Of a stretch of 64,000 nt of DNA, positions 55,567 to 64,000 are shown in pieces. Numbering within the stretch: the first letter of the stretch is position 1; each line of letters begins with the position of its first letter. The stretch lies in contig CM046853.1 of NCBI GenBank assembly GCA_025617745.1, positions 61,332,616-61,396,615 on the forward strand, in the 5' to 3' direction. Below the pieces are notes generated by a model, which was given only the letters and a program-made list of their open reading frames with translations, did not search any database and had not been told where the DNA came from. Source of the stretch: Heliocidaris erythrogramma (Eukaryota; Echinodermata; Echinoidea; Camarodonta; Echinometridae). Both the position numbers and the translations under genes were made by a program.

Positions 55567-57730
55567 ATCTCGGGGCCCAATGAGCCAATTGCCATAAAAT
55601 TTGGGATCTGGATGTTTTTCACCATGTTCCTTTGAGATATGGTATAAAAAATGTCAAAATGAAAAAATAGCTTTTTGTGACGTCATCACTTCGGTACTCT
55701 ATATGCTCTCTTTTCTCCTCTCTCTCTCCCTTCCCATCTTTGTCTTAGATCTCAGATACTCTTTCATATCTCTCTCTGTGTATTTTTATGTCTCTTTCCT
55801 CCCCATTCTCTCTTTTCCTTCTTCTTCTTACTCTTCCTTGACTTATCTCTTATTTTCTCAGCCAGTCTCTTCCCCTCCCTGAAAACTTTTTTTTTTCACA
55901 CCCTTTCATCACTCTCCAGCTCTCGGCCTATTCATTTCTGTAATGTTCGAAAACTATTAATAAAACCCAAGCATAATCAATTTAAAGAACAATATAATTT
56001 TAATAACATATTCCATAAAGAGGAATAAGGAAGTGATTTGAATTCACAATACTTCAAAGCTTTACATGTATACAAAAGTGAAATTTCAATAGTTTGTTCC
56101 ATGTCTATTTGTTCTAAATGAACAAACATTCACATGTACCACAAAAGACTTTAGAAGGAATAATTAAGCAAAACTGAACAATGGATAGATTCATTCCATC
56201 ACCCGAGTTGCTATCTTTTGTCAACAAAGCTTGTCACGTCAACAATACTGCAAACATTATAGAATGGTCAATGAACAGTGCAGCAAAGGAAATAAAAATA
56301 TGCACACAAAAAGGAAAATTAGAATAGAAAGCTATTCCATTAACATCCTCATAATGTTCTTAATGACCCTATTGCTGGCAGTAAGCTGATAAAACATTTT
56401 TTTTAAATTAAATATCTGTGTAATAAGTGTATGGTAAATTAACATCTAACACCCCTTCAAAAGACCTACTATTGTACAAAAAATGTGCAAAGCAGTCCAC
56501 TTTGGCATGGATTTTTTTTTTAAACTTGTTTCACTGAGATGGTCAATTAGACTCCATTTAAAGAAATTTAGGGGAAAATATTAGGCTCAAGAAAGTGCAT
56601 CATAGATATTTACTAAAAAGTTACATGGGATTATTTTAAGAAGTAATGTGTAAACTTGTACAGTGAAAAAAATATAAACAAGAAGTGTATATTACACATA
56701 TAATGCAATTTTTATGTCATACTTGGTCAATATTTCTGCCACTGTGATTATCAACATGTGTATTCTTCTGTAAATTGTAAGCATCAATTGATAAATAGAA
56801 TACTTTACATAATATATTAAAAGTGTATTGCATGATTTCCAATGAACGGTGGTAGTTATCTTTAAACACTGAATATACTGTGACATATGAAATATCTTGT
56901 AATAAACAATATTCTGACTTTTTGCCAATTTTTACAAAACAAAACCACAAACAATGAAAAGGAATGCATAGATTGTTAGATTTCAAGAATACTGTTTCAA
57001 TCATGAAAATATAATACACACAAATGTAGCACTGTTGACACAAAGTGGGCTTTCATCTTTGCATGAATGGAAGAATAAAACAAAATATTTAAGTGCACTC
57101 TAAAAGACTGATGTGTGAAACCTTCATGTAGGTGTGCAGGTAAATAAACATTGCAAGAAAGAATTATCTTTATCTTGAAAATCTAGAAATATATTCAATT
57201 ATGTAATGAAATGTTGACAGTCTAATGTCTCCTCTGCACATGGACAATTCCAAGAAAATAATAGAAAATTCTTGTGCTGATGGATAGGGAAATAGATGTT
57301 CACAGCTTGCACATGCCTCAAATCCAGCACATGTTCTCATCAGAGTATCCCCATGTCAGGAATTTGGTTAGACTTCAGATGAAAATGCGTTGCAGCTAAT
57401 ATGATGGACTAGTGCGTTGCAGCTAATATGATGGACTAGATTTGACCATACACCTCTATTGCTTGTATGACGACCCTGGTTCATGACGAAACAATTAATT
57501 ATAGACATCTCAGACTCAGATTTATAATTGCAATCTCTGGACGACTGTTATGATGCAAATGTCCAGCACTGTCTTCAAAAACAAATGTTTAAATGCCTTT
57601 TTTTTTGTGTGATGAAAATTCTAATAGGGTCTGCTAACTGCACATGTACACATCAAGCACCAGGCTTGAAATGAACAACCTAGATTAATTGTTCAAACTA
57701 CATGTAAGTCAGTCTGACTTAATGGAAATT

Positions 57731-58288
57731 CTAAAATATTCCATTCGTGCGGAAGAACGAGTCTTTAACGATACGTGAGCGGCCGTATGTGGGTGCACGG
57801 AATTCCTTGACAACGTCATTTAACCTCCATCCATACTCCCAGGAGCTTGTTAGTGGAACCTCATACTTCATCTCTGGCTTCTTCAATTTGCGCATTTGCA
57901 GATAGGCGTAGCGTCCAGTTCCTTCTTTGCTGAATCCCTTGAATAACTGATCACGAACATCTGCTGTAACGGGCCTCATTTCCACCAACAGGGCATTAGG
58001 ATCTCTGCCAGCAAGTGATGCAAATTCCTTCTTCGAAGTTTCCTGAGCTTTAGGGGCGTCTGCCTTGTCAGCTGCTTTCTTGGTTCTCAAAGACTGGACA
58101 GGGATTAGTTTCACCTTTGGCACCATGTCAGGTCGCTTCTTCCTAGCGAGCGCTGCCTGGCCTCCCTCCCGAGACTCACGGGCGAACTCCTTGCTGTACT
58201 TCTCGTGCCATGCCAATCTCGTGTAGGCTTCTTTGTGAATGGATTCAGTCCAGAAGTTCTGGCGTTGAACATCAAATAGTTCACCCAT
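57731..58288 (-). CDS. SPMIP1: Sperm microtubule inner protein 1 (ATP6V1FNB-like)
   Basis: The 185-codon frame is uninterrupted. The start at 58288 is preferred over an in-frame ATG at 58360 because it has a strong Kozak context (A at -3, G at +4) and the 24 extra residues are Ser/Asn-rich. I recognise it by recalled family signatures: N-terminal RQNFWTES (9-16) with W27..KY31; a basic low-complexity middle (about 40-90); and a conserved C-terminal block GRYAYLQMRKLKKPEMKY (125-142), SSWEYGW (148-154), then SFFRTNG (177-183). Vertebrate SPMIP1 binds inside the doublet microtubules of sperm axonemes; the same role in cilia or flagella is inferred here. The gene is convergent with the giant gene, 5.9 kb away. 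No intron is visible in the coding part; a 5' non-coding exon cannot be excluded. Confidence 0.85.
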   Translation of the reverse strand: MGELFDVQRQNFWTESIHKEAYTRLAWHEKYSKEFARESREGGQAALARKKRPDMVPKVKLIPVQSLRTKKAADKADAPKAQETSKKEFASLAGRDPNALLVEMRPVTADVRDQLFKGFSKEGTGRYAYLQMRKLKKPEMKYEVPLTSSWEYGWRLNDVVKEFRAPTYGRSRIVKDSFFRTNGIF

Positions 58289-58360
58289 TTTGCTGTATTT
58301 TAAATTGTTCTTTGATCCAGAAGATGAATTGTTGCTTGAAAATGTCCAGGTGAAGCACAA

Positions 58361-60290
58361 GATAATTTTAAAGAAACATTCAGATTTTGCGTGGTCTCGG
58401 GCTTAGCTGTGTTGTAGGTGGATCATAATGAGTAAACAATTATGGCGCGTGGGTTGTTATGGAAACTCCGGTTCTGGCACGTACCACTAATTTTGTAGGG
58501 GTCACATTTCGAGAAAGATTAAATCGCATAGGATATTGCAATTTTCTTGTATGATATAGCAACTAATGATATCAAAACTGGTCTATGATGTAATAAATCT
58601 GCAAATTTGTGAATTTTCAATATATTTTTAAAATCTAAAGTGACTAAAATATCAGAAATGACAATCATGATAATGAACGGTTAATCTTGTGTCTTTCATC
58701 ACCCCTATCGACGGGCCCAACGATCTAAAGTTTAGCTGCAGGTGTTATCCATAGACGTATCGCTAGCTTTAATAGCTGTATCAGTGTATGGAGCTAGCTG
58801 AGCTGACTCGACTGGCCGTGTACCCCGGCGTGTATCGTGTAAGAATGAATGAATGAATGAATTTATTTCATAATACTGCAGAAATCTGCCATGAGTATTA
58901 CAATAAATATTGAAAGTATACATAGGTCTAGTTCAAATATCGAATACCGATATCATAATCAATAACAATTTCAATGTAATCAAAACTGAAAATTTACATT
59001 AGTCAATAGAAAAGGCAGTATTAATGGGAGAACCTATAGAAAGCATAGCTTGTTAAAACTATAGGTTCCCAATGAAAGAGAATTACAAAATACATGTATG
59101 TAATTTTGTATACATATACAGATATGGCAGTAAAGAGACGAGACAAGATATGCGTGAAAAAGAAAGAAATAAACACACATAAACATCACTAAAACATCAA
59201 AATAAACTACGCTTACAATGTATATCAGCAGTTAATGTTAGCCTAATTGTGGGTTTATAGCAGGCTAGTAGAAAATCCAGATGCACATCATAATATGTGT
59301 AAGTATGATCCAAAAGATGTCTTGAAGACACAAAGAAAAAAATAACCATTTCATAATTATGTTTATTTTTATTGTTATTATTATTTCTATACTCAGCTCT
59401 ATCAGTTTCATTCGAAGTTCAAAATGAAGTTTAATAATTTCTTAACCAAAAGTAAATAAATAAAGATAAAAACTAATTCCTATGCCAGTAGTCATACACC
59501 TTGAAGAATGATGCCGAAAAAGATAAACCCAAAGTTTGTGAATTTTCCGAAGAAGTTCAAAAGTTCAGTACTATGTGCATGGGAAATTATATATACTTTT
59601 AACTATCATTACTGTTTCAAACTCATCCCACCACACCTTCATACTGGGATAATTAATAATATAAAAATTGGGGAATATGTATAGGTGCAGTGCATGGCGT
59701 ATCTACGGGGGGCAGGGGACACGTACCCAAGCAGCACTTGAAGGGGCGGAAAAGACGCAAAAGAGAGAAAGAAAAGGGGAGAAAATGAAGAAAAATTACA
59801 ATGCGCCACCAATTTTTTTTTTTTTTTTATGAACGCGATAGATTTCTAAAGCTTGTTCGCTTCACTCCCTCCCATAAGTGTGTTGCTTTATAGGATCTCG
59901 TATTTTCGCGCGCCTACTACTAACTAAGGGCTTTTTACAAATTCTCGTTGCTTTCCTATAATGACATATAAGTTTCATCAGCCTCTTAAACATTTCGCCC
60001 GCATGCAGTATAAATACATCGATTTCCACCTTATATGATTTCCTCCCTTTCCTCACGACTTGAACCATCTTATATTTATAGTAATATACATTTGCATGTA
60101 TACACTAACAGGCACGTAGCCAGGGGTGGTGGGGCGGCCCCCCCCCCCCAAAAAAAAAAGCGGGGGAAGTGAGAGAAAAAAAATCCTAGGTGCTACGAGC
60201 CGTTACCGTTTCCAAGGAACAAGGAGTTGTTGTGTTTTTTTGTTTTTTTTTGTTTTTTTTTTTGGGGGGGGGTATATTTGTAACATTTTA
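58361..60290. other. Gene-free region upstream of SPMIP1
   Basis: This should include the SPMIP1 promoter near 58300-58500, but I see no clear TATA or initiator. An AATGAATGAATG run (58846-58862) followed by AT-rich sequence looks like the end of a diverged retroelement. Homopolymer runs lie at 59813-59828 and 60138-60262. Confidence 0.5.
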
Positions 60291-60799
60291 TTAACAACAA
60301 TCAAACAAATGATAACATTTACAAGTGACTGATGGTATTGAAAACAAATTACAAAGCAAGTGATTAGAAAAAAAAATAAAAAGGAGTGGCAGAAAAAAAA
60401 TACACAAATGTATAGCAGTAAGCATGCAACTGCACATGATTAACATATACAAGTATACAATTTGTACATAGTGTACTTGAATTTCCCCGAAAAAAACACA
60501 CATAAAACAGTCATCAGGAGGAATACACATCTGAACTATACCTGTACAATAAAAAGTGGAAATTTAACTACAAGAGAAATAATTACGAAAGGCGTAGAAA
60601 ATGTTAAAATGCATGTATAACTTTCTTTTATATCAAAATATACATTTCTTCCTTCAAGTATTATCATGCATAAATCATTACCTTGAAATAGAAGCGATTA
60701 CTTTACACACACACAATTAAAACAAAAATCAAAGATCGAAACGCCATTTCTTGAAGTGGGCGGGAAGTTTGTTTCTCTTTTTTTTTTTTTTTTGGTTAT

Positions 60800-62050
60800 A
60801 CATATTCTAGTTCTTTCTTTTTCTTTACAAAGGATTTGAATGAAACAAAATTTGGGAGATGATTATTATTAAATTCGCAATTATAAATATGATACTTTAA
60901 CAACAGAAATAAATAAGAGATAAATTTATCATTACAAATTCCAAAAAGCTTTTCAAAATTAATGATACTGATGTTTGAGTCAAGAAAAATTTAAATTATG
61001 TCAGAGAGATCCTGCTAAACAGGAACAACTTTTTCGCATTCCCAAAGTACTAGTATAAATGAACTAGTGTTTACTCCTTTTTGTCACATAAAGAACAGTT
61101 AGAGGAATTTTCCTTTTAATAGTAAAGAAAATCATTCAAGGCAATCGCTCTGTGAAAAATCTTGAAATAAAATGATCTTAAATATAGAATCGATGGTACA
61201 AAAGAAATTAGTATACAATGGACGTTTAACTATTCTGTGGATACCGGGACAGGTAAAATTTCATTCCAATAAACATATCTCTTATCAGGAACATGTACAC
61301 CAAGTAGTAAATTGTAAACACACTTAGGGACCTTTTTATCGTTCAATAATTTGTAAAGTATGGTTTCATGAACACCTACAATATCTTCATCAATGTCTCC
61401 ATCCACTCTCTTGGAATACTCTTCACCAAAAATATATATATTTTTATATCTGTAGAAAAAATACCAAAACCTAACACAAATTCTTCATAGTTTGTATAGC
61501 CAGGTAAGGATGGATTGAATAAATCATTAATAAAAAAAATATTTTTATCATACCAAGATGCATAGAAAAAGTATGATTTAGACTTTGAACGTATCAATCT
61601 ATTGTACCAAAGAGATTGGCATGCACTCAAATCAAAGTATTAACACCATGATTATTTTTTTCTAAACAGGATAATTTAATACTTTTCCAAGGAGCTTCGA
61701 AATCATCGTCAAGAAGATTTTTAACCCAAGTCATCTTTTGGGAAGGTGCAAAAATCAAAGGATTACACAATAACTTTTTGTGAACCCTTTCTCTACCACC
61801 ATTCCATATAAAATTATAAAATACCTTGTTTAATTCTTTAAAGAATACTTTTGGAATTTTGGCATAAAACTGAGAAAAGAAAATATAAATACAAGGGTTT
61901 TAATAACACGCAATTATCTTCCCAAATCCCAATCAATGAAAGGTTTCTCATTCGCCAACAGTTGACAGTTTGTTTCATTCTCTTTAATTTTCTTTATAAT
62001 TAAAATATGCCAAACATTGAGAGAAAATTGACCCCTAAACATTTAAATTG
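60800..62050 (-). pseudogene. Decayed L1/Tx1-type LINE, C-terminal part
   Basis: Read on the minus strand from about 62050, fragments in shifting frames match the order seen after the reverse-transcriptase core of L1/Tx1-type LINEs: LRVIKTL; FSQFYAKIPKVFFKELNKVF then YNFIWNG (about 61880-61790); ACQSLWYNRLI; WYDKNIFFINDLFNP with NYEEF; IPREW; further on CSLCDKKE, WECEKV and a LLLKYHIYNC end. Stops and frameshifts are frequent, so it is dead. The catalytic RT core lies outside the remnant or is lost. Sequence down to about 60290 may be its 3' end. Confidence 0.7.
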
Positions 62051-62435
62051 TGAGGTTTTCCATGAAATGTCCCGAAGGACGGGAACAAGGAGTTGATAAC
62101 TCCGTGCCGTTTCTATCAAAATTTGCTAAAACGTCAAAGCTTTCGCGCTTCGCGCGGGAGGGTGGAAATTGTCCCCTCTCTGCGGCCACCACCCCTCCCC
62201 GATCCGTCCCTGCTGTTATGATATCAAGCCAACTGACGTAAATGTCAACATCTGAATACTATAGTACCGGTACATGTATTTTGTCTCTTTTTCTCGATAT
62301 CTCCTATACCCTCTTTATTTTGGTTGAGGCTATGTTGGCGTCATTTGGGCAGCTATTGAACGAGCAATTATGAATATTCATAAGTACGGGCGCGCCGCGC
62401 TAATTTAATCGCGCTCGCTCTGATCTCGATCTCAA

Positions 62436-64000
62436 ATGCCAAAATTACGCCAATAATGCTGGAATCGCGCCAGTCTCACTGTACTTTGTCAAATATGAAA
62501 CAAGAAGAAAATGAAAAGTCGGATTTTATTTTTTTTTAAACATTATTTTATCGATATCTTATGGGTTGGATATCATTTTGTACATTGAATCTCACAATAT
62601 GACACCTTTATTTCCATTCTTTTAGGTGATTTCAATTGTAAAAACAAAGAAATGCCAAAATTACGCCAATAATGCTGGAATCCCGCCAGTCTTAATGTAC
62701 TTTGTCAAATATGAAACAAGAAGAAAATGAAAAGTCGGATTTTTTTTTTTTTTTAAACATTTATCGATATCTTATGGGTTGGATATCATTTTGTACATTG
62801 AATCTCACAATATGACACCTTTATTTCCATTCTTTTAGGTGATTTCAATTGTAAAAACAAAGAAATGCCAAAATTACGCCAATAATGCTGGAATCGCGCC
62901 AGTCTTACTGTACTTTGTCAAATATGAAACAAGAAGAAAATGAAAAGTCGGAAAAGTTCTATCTGTTTACATTTATTGATATTTTAAGGGTTGGATATCA
63001 TTTTGTACATTTTATCTCACAATATGACACCTTTATTTCCATTCTTTTAGGTGATTTCAATTGTAAAAACAAAGAAATGCCAAAATTACGCCAATAATGC
63101 TGGAATCGCGCCAGTCTTACTGTACTTTGTCAAATATGAAACAAGAAGAAAATGAAAAGTCGGATTTTTTTTTTTTTTTTAACATTTATCGATATCTTAT
63201 GGGTTGGATATCATTTTGTACATTGAATCTCACAATATGACACCTTTATTTCCATTCTTTTAGGTGATTTCAATTGTAAAAACAAAGAAATGCCAAAATT
63301 ACGCCAATAATGCTGGAATCGCGCCAGTCTTACTGTACTTTGTCAAATATGAAACAAGAAGAAAATGAAAAGTCGGAAAAGTTCTATCTGTTTACATTTA
63401 TTGATATTTTAAGGGTTGGATATCATTTTGTACATTTTATCTCACAATATGACACCTTTATTTCCATTCTTTTAGGTGATTTCAATTGTAAAAACAAAGA
63501 AATGCCAAAATTACGCCAATAATGCTGGAATCGCGCCAGTCTTACTGTACTTTGTCAAATATGAAACAAGAAGAAAATGAAAAGTCGGAAAAGTTCTATC
63601 TGTTTACATTTATTGATATTTTAAGGGTTGGATATCATTTTGTACATTAAATCTCACAATATGACACCTTTATTTCCATTCTTTTAGGTGATTTCAATTG
63701 TAAAAACAAAGAAATGCCAAAATTACGCCAATAATGCTGGAATCGCGCCAGTCTTACTGTATTTTGTCAAATATGAAACAAGAAGAAAATGAAAAGTCGG
63801 AAAAGTTCTATCTGTTTACATTTATTGATATTTTAAGGGTTGGATATCATTTTGTACATTTTATCTCACAATATGACACCTTTATTTCCATTCTTTTAGG
63901 TGATTTCAATTGTAAAAACAAAGAAATGCCAAAATTACGCCAATAATGCTGGAATCGCGCCAGTCTTACTGTACTTTGTCAAATATGAAACAAGAAGAAA
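62436..64000 (+). repeat. 212-213 bp satellite running off the window
   Basis: Units restart at ATGCCAAAATTACGCC: 62436, 62652, 62865, 63077, 63290, 63502, 63714 and 63926. Two unit types occur: one with a T-run after AAGTCGGA and CATTGAATCTC, one with AAAGTTCTATCTG and mostly CATTTTATCTC. The order is T, T, A, T, A, A, A. The identical 70-codon frame in each A-type unit is a repeat artefact. Confidence 0.9.

Larger units (their letters stand above)
51880..57730. other. 3' UTR and convergent intergenic spacer
   Basis: AT-rich with many A/T runs. It must contain the 3' UTRs of both convergent genes. Besides the hairpin at 55440-55566 and a CT-rich tract near 55710-55880, I see no exon-like stretch or known repeat. 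Confidence 0.6.

Noticed and set aside
62885-63946. Identical 70-codon frame repeated three times, with a GDFN run resembling LINE endonucleases
   Set aside because: It is carried by the 212-bp satellite; the short GDFN match is chance and the frame is broken in T-run units.
1-64000. CRISPR array, bacterial operon or prophage content
   Set aside because: The direct repeats are 140-330 bp tandem monomers without unique spacers, and the genes have spliceosomal introns; nothing prokaryotic is seen.

Overview
The window is animal nuclear DNA: AT-rich, with spliceosomal introns (GT..AG, median near 1 kb), dense small transposons and no operon-like packing. Several repeats look like families I associate with echinoderms, especially sea urchins: the foldback that begins GGGGTGTTTCATAAAGCTGT, tRNA-headed SINEs, and short elements carrying ~150 bp tandem monomers. 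I therefore suggest an echinoderm, probably a sea urchin. That assignment rests on recall of repeat families, not on a search.

Main content: positions 3091-51879 (+) hold the 3' part of one very large gene. I could chain 40 exons (39 confident or fairly confident, one optional 30-nt microexon) with consistent splice phases into one open frame of 2,218 codons plus a split first codon, ending in TAA at 51879. The 5' end lies upstream of the window. The product is almost wholly charged alpha-helix/coiled coil. It contains four tandem copies of a ~410-480 residue module (exons 1-7, 8-14, 14-21 and 21-30), followed by a divergent tail (exons 31-40) with a basic stretch and a candidate PP1-docking motif. 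Matching intron positions and phases between copies show that the module grew by duplication of a roughly seven-exon genomic block. I do not recognise the protein family beyond 'trichohyalin-like giant coiled-coil protein' and give it no gene symbol.

The introns hold many mobile elements. Seven or so share one architecture: a 5' hairpin, ~150-165 bp (or ~330 bp) tandem monomers, and an end in CTAGTT or CTTGTT. They resemble the pearl/Tsp/non-autonomous Helentron class. There are also SINEs (one with perfect 13-bp target duplications), at least eight MITE-type foldbacks, and two related inverted-repeat elements with a hammerhead-ribozyme-like core. Two decayed exon copies and a tandemly multiplied 3' splice site show that the gene is still being rearranged on a small scale.

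From 51880 to 57730 lie the 3' UTR and a gene-poor spacer with a strong hairpin at 55440-55566. A second gene, 57731-58288 (-), is an uninterrupted 185-codon frame that I recognise as SPMIP1 (ATP6V1FNB-like), a microtubule inner protein of sperm/cilia. The two genes are convergent. From 58361 onward there is no host gene: a decayed L1/Tx1-type LINE lies on the minus strand (about 60800-62050), and a 212-213 bp satellite runs from 62436 off the right edge.
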